From an uncultured Eubacteriales bacterium (GTDB lineage: Bacteria; Bacillota; Clostridia; Lachnospirales; Lachnospiraceae), in the NCBI GenBank assembly GCA_900314845.1, contig OMWV01000037.1, positions 209,222-273,221 of the forward strand: a stretch of DNA of 64,000 nucleotides, written 5' to 3'. Under the pieces are notes generated by a model. The model did not search any database. It was given only the letters and a program-made list of their open reading frames with translations, and had not been told where the DNA came from. The position numbers and the translations under genes are program-made. Each line of letters opens with the position of its first letter. The stretch's first letter is position 1. Positions 17,192-26,823 of the stretch are shown here, piece by piece.

Positions 17192-18403
17192 ATGGCAGAT
17201 GATCATAAAACATCACCCGCCGACGCAATACAGGATGTAATAGACAAGGCGCTGGACTCAAAGAATTACTCCTCCCTGAACAGGGATATCAATGACTCCA
17301 TAAAGTCTGTCTTCGATGAACTGAACATCAACGTCAACATCAGCGACCATATAAAGAAAGACACCGCATCGCCGGAGAATAAAAAGCCGGATCAGAAAGA
17401 GAAAATAGAAAGACCGATCGCTGCCCGCACGAGCAGGGAGTCTCTCCCGGCAACCGTGCTGACAGCTCTCGGGGCGACATTTACCGCAATATTTGCCCTC
17501 TCGGAATTTGTTGTTGTCATGCTCAGCAGCGCGATAGAGAAATTTGCACGCGCAGGCTTTATCACATTTATTGTCCTGCTCCCCCTGCTTCTCATTTCTA
17601 TATTTGTGCTCGTCAAGGGTACGCGCATGAACAGCCGGATAAAGCGCTTTAAAAAATATCTCCGGATCATAGGCAGCAGGAAAAGCGTTGAAGTAAAGGA
17701 ACTGGCTGACGGAATCGGCAGATCGGCAAAATATACAGCCCAGGACCTGAAGAATATGATAGACAGGGACTTCTTTACAAATGCCCACCTTGACACACTG
17801 GGAACCAGGCTCATGCTGGATCAGGACGCCTATGACGAATATCTCAGGTCCATGCAGCAGTACCGGCAGAAGGCAGAAAAGGAATATGAGACAGAGAAGA
17901 TATTCTCGGCTGAGGGCACGGGGAATAACCAGGAACTGGCCAGCACCCTGGAAGAGGGGGGAAGGTACTTAAAAGAGATCCATAATATCGGCGACAGCAT
18001 TGCCAACAAAGAATTTTCCCAAAAGACAAAGAAACTGGAAGAACTGGTGGCAAAGATCTTTGTATCCGTGCGCAGAAAGCCGGATCAGCTCTACAAGCTC
18101 CGCAGATTTATGAATTATTATATGCCGACGACCGTAAAGCTCCTCAAAGCATACAAGGAGCTTGAAGGGCAGGAGACAGAGGGCGAAACTATCGAAAAGT
18201 CCAGACATGAGATAGAAGACGCCGTGGACAGTATCATTTACGCATACGAAAAGCTTCTGGACAGCTTTTTCATCGATTCAGCAGTTGACATAAGCTCTGA
18301 TATCACAGTGCTTGAGAGTATGTTTGCCCAGGAAGGGCTGAGCAGAGATCCTTTTGAAAAGGATACGCCCGGATCAGGCAGACAGGAAGCGGGAAACAAA
18401 TAA
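17192..18403 (+). CDS. XpaC-like (5-bromo-4-chloroindolyl phosphate hydrolysis family) protein
   Basis: 403 residues. Charged N-terminus (1-85), two hydrophobic segments around residues 89-112 and 122-144, then a helical cytoplasmic domain typical of XpaC: FKKYLRIIGSRKSVEVKELADGIGRS, DLKNMIDRDFF, and the MNYYMPTTVKLLKAYKEL signature near 305. Despite the family name no phosphatase chemistry is established. It is paired with telA, as XpaC and TelA are in Bacillus. A promoter at 17100 could drive both. Confidence 0.85.
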   Translation: MADDHKTSPADAIQDVIDKALDSKNYSSLNRDINDSIKSVFDELNINVNISDHIKKDTASPENKKPDQKEKIERPIAARTSRESLPATVLTALGATFTAIFALSEFVVVMLSSAIEKFARAGFITFIVLLPLLLISIFVLVKGTRMNSRIKRFKKYLRIIGSRKSVEVKELADGIGRSAKYTAQDLKNMIDRDFFTNAHLDTLGTRLMLDQDAYDEYLRSMQQYRQKAEKEYETEKIFSAEGTGNNQELASTLEEGGRYLKEIHNIGDSIANKEFSQKTKKLEELVAKIFVSVRRKPDQLYKLRRFMNYYMPTTVKLLKAYKELEGQETEGETIEKSRHEIEDAVDSIIYAYEKLLDSFFIDSAVDISSDITVLESMFAQEGLSRDPFEKDTPGSGRQEAGNK

Positions 18404-18432
18404 GACTCACAGATCAGTTGGAGGATCAAAAA

Positions 18433-19608
18433 ATGAGCGATACAAAAATTGAATTAAAACTTGACCCGGTCATGACTACTCCCGATGTAAAAAAGGAAAT
18501 AGAGATCTCCGCAGCCCAGGAAGCGGCACAGGCATCCGCCGATGCTGCCAAGAAGGCGCAGGAGATTGACGACAGTATGCTCAACGATGATGAGAAAAAA
18601 GCCATCGCGGCATTTTCCAAGCAGATAGATCTTACAAACTCATCGCAGATCATCCAGTACGGGGCTTCCGCCCAGCAGAAGGTCGCACAGTTTTCCGAGA
18701 GCGCTCTTGAGAATGTGAAGACAAAGGATCTGGGAGACGTAGGAAATATGATATCAGACGTTGTGACAGAGCTCCGCAGCTTTGACGTGGACGAACAGGA
18801 TAAGGGCATACTCGGCTTCTTCAAGAAGGGCTCCAATAAGGTGACTGCCCTGAAGGCGAAATATGCCAAGGCAGAGACAAATGTCAACGCCATCGTAGAC
18901 GAGCTTGAGAAGCATAAGATCACTCTCATGAAAGACGTTGCCACCCTTGACAAGCTCTATGAGATGAATGTGACCTACTATAAGGAGCTGACCATGTATA
19001 TCCTAGCCGGCAAGAAAAAGATAGAGGAGACCCAGGCCGTTGACCTGCTCAGACTGAAAGAGAAGGCTCTGGCATCCGGCAAACAGGAGGATGCCCAGGC
19101 AGTCGCTGATCTGGAAGCCCAGATAGACAGATTTGACAAAAAGATCCACGACCTTGAACTGACCCGCGTGATCTCCATGCAGATGGCGCCTCAGATCCGC
19201 CTTGTCCAGAACAACGATGTTGTCATGTCCGACAAGATCCAGAGCACGATCGTCAACACAATCCCCCTCTGGAAGAGCCAGATGGTCATCGCCCTCGGGC
19301 TTGCCAACTCCCAGAGAGCTGCCCAGGCTCAGAGAGAAGTATCCGACCTGACAAATGAGATGCTCAAGAAGAACGCGGCCAAGCTCAGAGAGACATCCGT
19401 AGAGGTGGCCAGGGAATCTGAGAGAGGCATCGTTGACATTGAAACACTGAAGGCAACAAATGAGCAGCTGATCGGAACTCTCGATGAAGTAGTCCAGATC
19501 CAGACAGAGGGCAGGGCCAAGAGAAGAGCTGCGGAAGGGGAACTTATCAAGATAGAGAATGACCTTCGCGAAAAGCTCCTCAGCATGAAGAAGGAGCAGG
19601 AGCTGTAA
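18433..19608 (+). CDS. telA: TelA/KlaA family toxic-anion resistance protein
   Basis: 391 residues from ATG 18433, 8 bases after GGAGG; an in-frame TTG at 18418 is too close to that site. All-helical TelA fold with DLGDVGNMISDVVTELRSFD, the FFKKGSNKVTALKAKY region, RVISMQMAPQIRLVQNNDVVMSDKIQ and NTIPLWKSQMVIALGL, which are conserved across the family. Linked to tellurite, colicin and cell-envelope stress tolerance in other bacteria; the biochemical role is unknown. Ends 57 bases before a terminator. Confidence 0.88.
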   Translation: MSDTKIELKLDPVMTTPDVKKEIEISAAQEAAQASADAAKKAQEIDDSMLNDDEKKAIAAFSKQIDLTNSSQIIQYGASAQQKVAQFSESALENVKTKDLGDVGNMISDVVTELRSFDVDEQDKGILGFFKKGSNKVTALKAKYAKAETNVNAIVDELEKHKITLMKDVATLDKLYEMNVTYYKELTMYILAGKKKIEETQAVDLLRLKEKALASGKQEDAQAVADLEAQIDRFDKKIHDLELTRVISMQMAPQIRLVQNNDVVMSDKIQSTIVNTIPLWKSQMVIALGLANSQRAAQAQREVSDLTNEMLKKNAAKLRETSVEVARESERGIVDIETLKATNEQLIGTLDEVVQIQTEGRAKRRAAEGELIKIENDLREKLLSMKKEQEL

Positions 19609-19665
19609 GAAGGCCTTCAGGCAGCAGGCCGGCTTTACGCCCCTAACCCCTATACAGGAAGAAAA

Positions 19666-19707
19666 GTAACCGGAACCGGTATCTATACTGATCCGGTTAC
19701 ATTTTTA
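19666..19707 (+). terminator. Terminator after telA
   Basis: GTAACCGG (19666-19673) pairs with CCGGTTAC (19693-19700); followed by ATTTTTAT. Confidence 0.7.
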
Positions 19708-19726
19708 TAGGCGGGAGGCATATTAC

Positions 19727-20737
19727 ATGAATATCAGGCAGCAGCAGGAAGAGTGGGAGAGGCAGCATCTGAGTCCTTTTGCCTCTCTTAGCTGCGATTC
19801 GCAGGGAAGAGACAGACCGGAACCCCAGTGTGATATCAGGCCGGTCTATCAGAGAGACAGAGACCGGATCCTCCACTCAAAGTCTTTCCGCAGGATGAAG
19901 CACAAAACGCAGGTATTTCTCGCGCCTATGGGAGACCACTACAGGACAAGACTGACTCACACCCTGGAAGTAGCCCAGATTGCCAGGACCATTTCAAGGG
20001 CTTTGCGCCTTAACGAGGACCTCACGGAGGCCATCGCCCTGGGGCATGACCTGGGGCACACCCCATTCGGCCACGCAGGAGAGAGCATCCTCGATCAGGT
20101 CTGCCCGGAAGGATTCAAGCACTATGAACAGAGTGTCCGCGTGGTGGAGGTCCTGGAGAACGATGGAAAGGGTCTGAATCTGACGAAGGAAGTCAGGGAC
20201 GGGATCCTGCGCCACGGCACCTCCATGATGCCCTCCACACCGGAAGGCAGGGTCGTCAGGCTCTCAGATAAGATTGCCTATATCAATCATGATATCGATG
20301 ATGCCATCAGGGGCAGGATCATCACAGATGAAGATATTCCTCTGAGATTCCGCAAGGTGTTGGGCGACACAAAAAAAGACCGGCTGAACTGCCTCATCCA
20401 CGATGTGATATTCAGCAGTCTGGATCAGGAAGACATCGCCATGTCAGCCGAGATAGAGAAGGCTATGTTCGGCCTTCGCTCCTATATGTTCAAGAGTGTT
20501 TACACAAACCCCGTGGCCAAGGACCAGGAGGCCAAGGCCCAGAATCTTCTGCGCGTGCTCTATGAACACTTTATGCACCACGAAGACCAGCTGCCTGCAG
20601 AATACCGAAATCTCATTGAGCAGGAAGAGTGCAGCCGGGCCCGCGCCGTCTGCGACTATATAGCGGGAATGACAGACCAATACGCCATAGCCATGTACGA
20701 GGAACTCTATGTCCCCAAGGCCTGGAAAGTATTTTAA
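19727..20737 (+). CDS. dgt: Deoxyguanosinetriphosphate triphosphohydrolase-like HD protein
   Basis: 336 residues. HD-domain metal ligands are clear: RLTHTLEVAQIA, ALGHDLGHTPFGHAGE and DKIAYINHDIDDA; the substrate-region RILHSKSFRRMKHKTQVF is also typical. dGTPases release triphosphate from dNTPs. The gene is followed by dnaG and a sigma factor, the common clostridial dgt-dnaG-rpoD order. Start ATG 19727 follows GGCGGGAGG. Confidence 0.9.
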   Translation: MNIRQQQEEWERQHLSPFASLSCDSQGRDRPEPQCDIRPVYQRDRDRILHSKSFRRMKHKTQVFLAPMGDHYRTRLTHTLEVAQIARTISRALRLNEDLTEAIALGHDLGHTPFGHAGESILDQVCPEGFKHYEQSVRVVEVLENDGKGLNLTKEVRDGILRHGTSMMPSTPEGRVVRLSDKIAYINHDIDDAIRGRIITDEDIPLRFRKVLGDTKKDRLNCLIHDVIFSSLDQEDIAMSAEIEKAMFGLRSYMFKSVYTNPVAKDQEAKAQNLLRVLYEHFMHHEDQLPAEYRNLIEQEECSRARAVCDYIAGMTDQYAIAMYEELYVPKAWKVF

Positions 20738-20766
20738 ACATCATAATTTCTGGAAGGTGTATCGAT

Positions 20767-22542
20767 ATGTTTTATCCTGATGAAGTAATAGAACAGGTCA
20801 GGGACAGCAATAATATTGTCGATGTGATCGGGTCTTTTGTCAAACTGAAGAGAAGAGGAAGCTCCTATGTCGGCCTGTGCCCATTTCACAATGAGAAAAC
20901 ACCCTCATTTTCCGTAAGCCCGGACAAGCAGCTCTACCACTGTTTCGGCTGCGGGGCCAGCGGCAATGTCTTCACATTTGTCATGGAATATGAGAACATG
21001 AATTTTCAGGAAGCCATTGAAGAGCTTGCCGGCAGGGCAGGTATCACGCTTCCCCGGGCAGAAGAATCGCCGGAAGAAAAAAGGCAGCGCAGCAGAAGGC
21101 AGAAGCTCCTCGACATGCAGAAACTTGCCGCCAGCTATTATTATTATCTGCTGCAGTCGCCTCAGGGAGAGCAGGCAAGGAGATATCTGGATGACAGGGC
21201 CCTCAGCAAAGAGACTCAGCTGCACTTCGGGCTGGGATATTCGTCCAAGAGAAGGAATGAACTCTACCTTTTTCTGAAAAGCAAAAACTACCCGGATGAT
21301 CTGATCGCTGACAGCGGCCTGGTAACATTCAATGAAAAATATGGCGCCTCGGACCGGTTCTGGAACCGGGTCATGTTTCCCATCATGGATGTAAGAAGCC
21401 GGGTCATAGGCTTTGGCGGAAGAGTGATGGGGGACGCCAAGCCCAAGTATGTCAACTCCCCGGAGACTGAGATATTCGACAAGAGCCGCAGCCTGTACGG
21501 GCTCAACTTTGCCCATACATCCCGCAAGCCCTATTTCATACTCTGCGAAGGCTATATGGATGTGATTGCCATGCATCAGGCGGGCTTCACAAACGCCGTG
21601 GCTTCCCTGGGGACAGCATTTACCCCATCACATGCCCAGATGATCAAAAGATACGTACAGGATGTACGCCTGGCCTATGACAGTGACACAGCCGGTATAA
21701 AGGCGGCTCTCCATGCCATTCCTATATTGAAAAATGCCGGTATCACCGCCCGGGTCATTCATATGGATCCCTGCAAGGATCCCGATGAATTTATAAAAAA
21801 TTTCGGAGCGGAAGAATTTCAGAAAAGAATAGACGAGGCCCAGTCCAGCTTTATGTTCGAGATCTCTGTCCTGGAAAAAAATTACAGGATGTCAGACCCG
21901 GAAGGCAGGGCCTCGTTTATAAAGGCAGCCGCCAGGAAACTGCTGGAATTCCCCCAGGAAGTGGAGAGAAATATATATATAGAATCCATCTGCAGCACGT
22001 ACGGCATAGACTCCCGGGGGCTGACAGACATGGTAAACAGCTTTGGAGCTGCCCTCAGCCCCGACCAGATAGAAGAACTGCAAAGGACGGACGACCCTCT
22101 GATCCTGTCAGACCTGTCTTCCGTCAGGAATAAGAAAAAAACGGTTCCCTCCGACAGGATCAAAAAATCACAGCAGATCCTTCTGACCTATCTGATGAAC
22201 GATTTCAGTCTCTATGACAAGCTGAATGGACAGATCGGACCGGAAGACATCAGCGACCCGCTTTACCGCAGGGCCCTGGAACTTGCCCTGGATCAATATC
22301 AAAAGGACAGGGCCGTCCAGCCTGCACGGATCGTCGCAAGCTTTGAAGACGCAGACCAGCAGAAGGAGATAGCAGAGCTTTTTTCTCCGCCGCCTCAGCT
22401 GGACGAAACGGCAAAACAGAAGATCCTCTCCGATGTGATAAAAAATATAAAAGCCTACACAGAGAGGGAAGCCCTCAGGAATTCATCGACCATGGATCAG
22501 GTCATGGATGCCTATAACAAGATCAAGAAGACCCGAAGATAA
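20767..22542 (+). CDS. dnaG: DNA primase
   Basis: 591 residues from ATG 20767 (after GGAAGG); the frame extends upstream to 20629 inside dgt, which is not credible. CHC2 zinc finger: CPFHNEKTPSF...YHCFGCGASG. TOPRIM core: LCEGYMDVIAMHQAGFTNAVASLGTAF and the DSDTAG acidic pair. The C-terminal ~150 residues form the DnaB-interacting domain. It lays RNA primers for replication. The sigma-like gene follows after 12 bases. Confidence 0.94.
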   Translation: MFYPDEVIEQVRDSNNIVDVIGSFVKLKRRGSSYVGLCPFHNEKTPSFSVSPDKQLYHCFGCGASGNVFTFVMEYENMNFQEAIEELAGRAGITLPRAEESPEEKRQRSRRQKLLDMQKLAASYYYYLLQSPQGEQARRYLDDRALSKETQLHFGLGYSSKRRNELYLFLKSKNYPDDLIADSGLVTFNEKYGASDRFWNRVMFPIMDVRSRVIGFGGRVMGDAKPKYVNSPETEIFDKSRSLYGLNFAHTSRKPYFILCEGYMDVIAMHQAGFTNAVASLGTAFTPSHAQMIKRYVQDVRLAYDSDTAGIKAALHAIPILKNAGITARVIHMDPCKDPDEFIKNFGAEEFQKRIDEAQSSFMFEISVLEKNYRMSDPEGRASFIKAAARKLLEFPQEVERNIYIESICSTYGIDSRGLTDMVNSFGAALSPDQIEELQRTDDPLILSDLSSVRNKKKTVPSDRIKKSQQILLTYLMNDFSLYDKLNGQIGPEDISDPLYRRALELALDQYQKDRAVQPARIVASFEDADQQKEIAELFSPPPQLDETAKQKILSDVIKNIKAYTEREALRNSSTMDQVMDAYNKIKKTRR

Positions 22543-22554
22543 GGACAATATTCT

Positions 22555-23559
22555 ATGGATGCAGATATCACATTATTTACCGAGAAACTGAAGGAGCTTT
22601 CCGAAGAAGGAAAGAATAAAACGCTCAGCCGCAGCGAGATCCTTGACAGATTCCAGGGCATTGACCTGACAGCAGACCAGATAAACCAGATCATTGCCTA
22701 CCTGGGCGGGACAGGGGCGCAGGTCAGTGATGATGACCACACGACCCTTCTCCCGGAAGAAAATTATCACGAATATGATCTGTCGGATCTGTCCCTCCCC
22801 CAGGGACTGAAAAAAGACAAGATCGCGCAGGCCTATGAGGAAGAACTTAAGGCCATCCCTCTCCTGACAGACCAGGAGATCTCAGATCTGTCCGCACAGG
22901 CGGCAGGAGGAAACAAGGAAGCCTTAAAGAAGCTCTCTTCCTGCGCCCTGAGACTTGTATTTGCCGTTGCCCGCAGCTATTATGATCCTGCAGGGCATAT
23001 TGGCTTTTACGACCTGATCCAGGAGGGCAGCATAGGGCTGATAAAGGCATCCCAGAAATATGGGAAAAGAGACATTGATTTCATGGAATATGCCCTCTAC
23101 TGGATCAGACAGACTGTCATAGCCGCGGCGGCAGGGGAGGGCCGTCAGCACGAATTGTCCGGCGATGTCGCAGGCGATCTGAACAAGATAAAGGATGCCA
23201 TAGAAGAGCTGACGACAGAATATGGAATGGAACCCTCCCTGACCCAGCTGGCCGAGTATCTGGAAATGGCTCCGGATAAGCTGCTGGGACTGATCGATCT
23301 GTCCGATGACTTGATTAAGCTGGAAGATGAAAGCTTCGCGCAGGAAGATACCGCTCTTTCAAAGGATCTGAAAGACAGGATAGAACCTGTACTGGACAGC
23401 ATGAGACCATTTGAACAGCTCGTCCTTAAGATGCGCTGCGGCTTCGGCGGCAGAATAGAACACAGCTCCTTTGAAGTCTGCAGAAGATTTTCCATCAGTG
23501 AAAGACACCTGAGGGGCATAGAAGCCAGAGCCCTCATGCTCAGCAGACGGGGGAAATAA
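22555..23559 (+). CDS. Diverged primary-type sigma-70 factor at the primase locus
   Basis: 334 residues. Order of regions matches RpoD: a sigma-1.1-like N-terminus (about 1-58), 1.2, region 2 (DLIQEGSIGLIKASQKYGKR...EYALYWIRQTV near 160-200), region 3 and a C-terminal region 4. Yet key parts are altered. After WIRQ the usual basic DQARTIRIPVH segment is replaced by AAAAGEGRQHELSGD, and the region 4.2 helix reads FEVCRRFSISERHLRGIEARALML. The gene occupies the normal dgt-dnaG-rpoD slot, so it probably descends from rpoD. Canonical promoters across this window imply that another, standard housekeeping sigma exists elsewhere. Role unknown. Confidence 0.75.
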   Translation: MDADITLFTEKLKELSEEGKNKTLSRSEILDRFQGIDLTADQINQIIAYLGGTGAQVSDDDHTTLLPEENYHEYDLSDLSLPQGLKKDKIAQAYEEELKAIPLLTDQEISDLSAQAAGGNKEALKKLSSCALRLVFAVARSYYDPAGHIGFYDLIQEGSIGLIKASQKYGKRDIDFMEYALYWIRQTVIAAAAGEGRQHELSGDVAGDLNKIKDAIEELTTEYGMEPSLTQLAEYLEMAPDKLLGLIDLSDDLIKLEDESFAQEDTALSKDLKDRIEPVLDSMRPFEQLVLKMRCGFGGRIEHSSFEVCRRFSISERHLRGIEARALMLSRRGK

Positions 23560-23563
23560 TAAT

Positions 23564-24280
23564 ATGGATCTTACACCCAGAATGGCAGCTGCTGCTTCCC
23601 TTGTCACACCGGGATTTGTCACAGCGGATATCGGAACAGATCACGCCTACATCCCCATATACCTCGTAAGCAGCGGTATCATTCCATCCGCCCTGGCCAT
23701 GGATGTCAGAGAAGGCCCCCTGGCAAGAGCCAGAGAACATATCCGGGAAAGCGGACTGGAAAGCAGGATCCAGACAAGACTTTCCGACGGGTTTAAGGCT
23801 CTCCTGCCGGGAGAGGCGGATTCTGCCCTCATCTCAGGTATGGGAGGCCTCCTCATGATACGGATCCTGTCCCAGAGCCCGGAGCTGACAGATTCCCTTC
23901 AGGAGCTGATCCTGCAGCCCCAGTCAGACATAGAAGCCGTCAGACACTATATCTATGACCACGGCTTTTATATCAATGCGGAACATATGGTCCGGGATGA
24001 GGGAAAATATTATCAGATGTTCCGTGCCGTGCCAGCCCGGGGGCCGGTTCCTGACCGCTTCCGCTGCACAGAAAAAGCCCACTTCATGTATGGCAGGATC
24101 CTGACAGAAAAAAGAGATCCGGTGCTGATGGAATACCTGAGAGGAAAACTGGCAAGCAATAATAAGATCGCCAGGGAACTGGCAAGGCAGGACACGCCCA
24201 GGTGCCGTGCCCGCCTTGCCCAGCTCGAAGAAGAAGATCATATCATATGTTCCCTGCTGGATGCAGGGACTGCAAAGTAA
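23564..24280 (+). CDS. trmK: tRNA (adenine(22)-N1)-methyltransferase
   Basis: 238 residues, Rossmann methyltransferase. LTPRMAAAASLV, VTADIGTDHAYIPIYLV (SAM loop), AMDVREGPLARA and ALISGMGGLLMIRIL match TrmK/YqfN, which makes m1A22 in bacterial tRNAs. It follows the sigma gene by four bases and precedes the Nif3-like gene, the same order (sigma, yqfN, yqfO) as in Bacillus and clostridia, which supports the call. Confidence 0.87.
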   Translation: MDLTPRMAAAASLVTPGFVTADIGTDHAYIPIYLVSSGIIPSALAMDVREGPLARAREHIRESGLESRIQTRLSDGFKALLPGEADSALISGMGGLLMIRILSQSPELTDSLQELILQPQSDIEAVRHYIYDHGFYINAEHMVRDEGKYYQMFRAVPARGPVPDRFRCTEKAHFMYGRILTEKRDPVLMEYLRGKLASNNKIARELARQDTPRCRARLAQLEEEDHIICSLLDAGTAK

Positions 24281-24314
24281 AAATAAACCTTAAAACGATG
24301 GAGGATGATAAAAT

Positions 24315-25088
24315 ATGACTGCGGAGGAACTGATCAATGCACTGAATATCCTGGCACCTCCTTCTTATGCCATGGAATGGGATAATCCGGGACTCCTTGT
24401 GGGCGATAAGACGCACAAGGTGGATTCCGTTTATCTGGCTCTCGACGCTTCCGGACCCGTTATTGAAAAGGCCGGGGCCTGTGACATGCTTATCACACAC
24501 CACCCGATGATATTTTCAGCGATAAAGTCTGTGCAGGCGGATGACTTCATAGGAAAGCGCATCATCCGCCTGATAAAAACCGATACGGTTTATTTTGCCA
24601 TGCATACAAACTTCGACTGCGCTGTTATGGGAAGGATCGTTTCAGAAAAGCTTGGCATCAGCTCTGACCAGGTCCTGGAGGAGATAGAAGGCGCCCCGCC
24701 GCTCACAGGGATCGGCTGCGCGGGAAACCTGAAAGAGAAGATGACGCTCCGGGATCTGGCGGCATTTGTCAGAAAAAGCTTTTGTCTGCCTCCGGTAAGA
24801 TATTACGGAGATCCGGATCTTGTGATAAGCCGCGCTGCCCTCTGCCCCGGATCCGGGAAAAGCGAAACAGGATCTGCCCTGCGCTCCGGAGCCCAGGTCT
24901 ATATCACCGGGGACGTGGACCATCATTTCGGCATTGACTGCGTAGAAAAGGGCATTGCCGTCATTGACGCCGGCCATCACGGACTGGAGCATATTTTCGT
25001 AGATTTCATGGCCCGGTGGTTTGAAGAAAACTATCCTGATGTAAGAGTCGTAAGGGATAACAATTCTTCCCCCTTCCAAACAATATAA
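24315..25088 (+). CDS. Nif3-like dinuclear metal-centre protein (YqfO type)
   Basis: 257 residues. Two conserved metal-binding stretches: MLITHHPMIFSAIK and AMHTNFDCAVMG near the middle, and ITGDVDHHFG / IDAGHHGLEHIF near the end; WDNPGLLVGD is the family's N-terminal signature. The middle CutA-like insert of Bacillus YqfO is absent, so it is the short form. Annotated in some lineages as GTP cyclohydrolase I type 2, but the function is not settled. Confidence 0.85.
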   Translation: MTAEELINALNILAPPSYAMEWDNPGLLVGDKTHKVDSVYLALDASGPVIEKAGACDMLITHHPMIFSAIKSVQADDFIGKRIIRLIKTDTVYFAMHTNFDCAVMGRIVSEKLGISSDQVLEEIEGAPPLTGIGCAGNLKEKMTLRDLAAFVRKSFCLPPVRYYGDPDLVISRAALCPGSGKSETGSALRSGAQVYITGDVDHHFGIDCVEKGIAVIDAGHHGLEHIFVDFMARWFEENYPDVRVVRDNNSSPFQTI

Positions 25089-25116
25089 CGCGGACTCGAT
25101 TCAAGGAGGCTTAAAT

Positions 25117-26781
25117 ATGTCACACAAGATACAGATCACAACAGGCGGAAAAGAATACACATATTTTGCCGGCAATACCCTGCTCAATATCAGCAGGGAT
25201 TTTCAGGATTCCTTCCCACAGCGCATCATTCTGGCAAGAGTCGATGGCATATTAAAGGAGCTTTCCTTTACACCCGAGAAGGACTGCAGCGTAGAATTCA
25301 TCACAACGGGCGATAAGATCGGGAGCCAGGCATACAGAAGATCCTGCCGCATGATCATGATAAAGGCATTTGAGGATGTAATCGGTAGGGACAGGATAAA
25401 AAAGATCTCCGTTCTCTATTCTATCGGCAGCGGAATGTTCTGTGAGCTGGAGTCTGAGGAAGAGCTGAACCAGGATCTTTTAAACCGGGTGAAGAAAAAA
25501 ATGCAGGAGATCGTAGAGCAGAAAATAGAATTCAAGAGGGTCACCCTGCCCATGCGAGATGCTCTGGATGTATTCCGCGAGTATGGTCTGACCGACAAAT
25601 GCGATCTTTTCTACTACCGCAGAAGCACATATGTAAGCTACTATATGCTGGACGAGACCATAGACTACCTCTATGGTTATATGGCGCCGGATACCTCTTA
25701 TGCCGACTGCTTCGACCTGAAGCTTTACGCAGATGGATTTATCCTGGAGCTGCCCGAAGAGACAGACCCGCACAAACTGGATAAGGTGAGCACCCCCAGA
25801 AGGCTTTTTAAAGTCTTCCGCCAGTCCAAGGAATGGTCCAGCCTCATGGACGTGAGAAATATCGCCCAGCTGAACCATGTGATCTCCAACGGCAGATTCT
25901 CCGAGCTTGTCCTGGTCCAGGAAGCCCTCATGGAAAAGACGATAGGAGATATCGCGGAGACAATCGGGAAAAGCGGGAAAAGAATGATCCTGATCGCCGG
26001 CCCTTCCTCCTCCGGAAAGACGACATTCTCCCACAGGCTGTCCATTCAGCTGCGGGCCCTCGGCCTGAAGCCCCATCCCATCCCGGTGGACAACTATTTT
26101 GTAAACAGGGAGGAAACCCCCAGGGACGAATTCGGGGTTCCTGACTTTGAATGCCTGGAGGCACTGGATACAAAACGCTTCAACGAGGATATCCAGGGAC
26201 TGTTGAGTGGAGAAAAAGTAGAACTCCCCATCTTCAATTTTGTGACGGGCCGTCGGGAGGCAAAGGGAAATATCCTGCAGATAGGAGATAATGACGTGCT
26301 CGTGATAGAAGGGATCCACAGCCTCAACGATAAGATGACCTATCTGTTTGACAGCAGCAGCAAGTACAAGATCTATATCAGCGCCCTGACCCAGCTGAGC
26401 ATGGACGATCACAGCAGGATCCCCACAACAGACGTCAGACTCATCCGGCGCATGTGCCGGGATGCCGCTCACAGAGGAGCTTCCGCCCGGCAGACCCTGT
26501 CCATGTGGGACTCTGTCCGCAGGGGAGAAGACAAGAACATTTTCCCTTATCAGGAGGAATGCGATTATATGTTCAACTCTGCTCTGATCTATGAACTGTC
26601 CGTACTCAAGCAGAACGTGGAGCCTCTCCTTTTCAAGGTAACGCCGGATGAAGCTCAATATGATGAGGCAAAACGCCTGCTCAAATTCCTGGATTATTTC
26701 CTTGGAGCAGACAGCACCATCATCCCCAACAACTCCATCATCCGTGAATTCATCGGCGGCAGCTGTTTTGACGTCGGATAA
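25117..26781 (+). CDS. Nucleoside (uridine) kinase with N-terminal TGS/ThrRS-like module
   Basis: 554 residues. N-terminal ~65 residues resemble a TGS domain; residues ~70-230 resemble the SAD-like region of threonyl-tRNA synthetase (YRRSCRMIMIKAFEDVIG). The C-terminal half is a uridine kinase-type P-loop protein: ILIAGPSSSGKTTFSHRLSIQL, VDNYFVNREETPRDEFGVPDFE, VIEGIHSLND and the lid region RLIRRMCRDAAHRGASA. It likely phosphorylates a nucleoside with ATP or GTP; substrate is unproven. This TGS-kinase fusion is frequent in Firmicutes and Thermotogae. Confidence 0.87.
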   Translation: MSHKIQITTGGKEYTYFAGNTLLNISRDFQDSFPQRIILARVDGILKELSFTPEKDCSVEFITTGDKIGSQAYRRSCRMIMIKAFEDVIGRDRIKKISVLYSIGSGMFCELESEEELNQDLLNRVKKKMQEIVEQKIEFKRVTLPMRDALDVFREYGLTDKCDLFYYRRSTYVSYYMLDETIDYLYGYMAPDTSYADCFDLKLYADGFILELPEETDPHKLDKVSTPRRLFKVFRQSKEWSSLMDVRNIAQLNHVISNGRFSELVLVQEALMEKTIGDIAETIGKSGKRMILIAGPSSSGKTTFSHRLSIQLRALGLKPHPIPVDNYFVNREETPRDEFGVPDFECLEALDTKRFNEDIQGLLSGEKVELPIFNFVTGRREAKGNILQIGDNDVLVIEGIHSLNDKMTYLFDSSSKYKIYISALTQLSMDDHSRIPTTDVRLIRRMCRDAAHRGASARQTLSMWDSVRRGEDKNIFPYQEECDYMFNSALIYELSVLKQNVEPLLFKVTPDEAQYDEAKRLLKFLDYFLGADSTIIPNNSIIREFIGGSCFDVG

Positions 26782-26785
26782 ATCG

Positions 26786-26814
26786 TGGACTTATTGAACC
26801 GGATATGATATATT
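26786..26814 (+). promoter_or_regulatory. Probable rnpB promoter
   Basis: -35 TGGACT (26786-26791), 17-base spacer, -10 TATATT (26809-26814). The predicted start near 26821 fits the 5' end of the RNA. Confidence 0.5.
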
Positions 26815-26823
26815 ATAAAAGCT

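Noticed and set aside
25480..26658. 392-codon minus-strand frame opposite the nucleoside kinase
   Set aside because: No ribosome site or family signature; the plus-strand kinase motifs are unambiguous.
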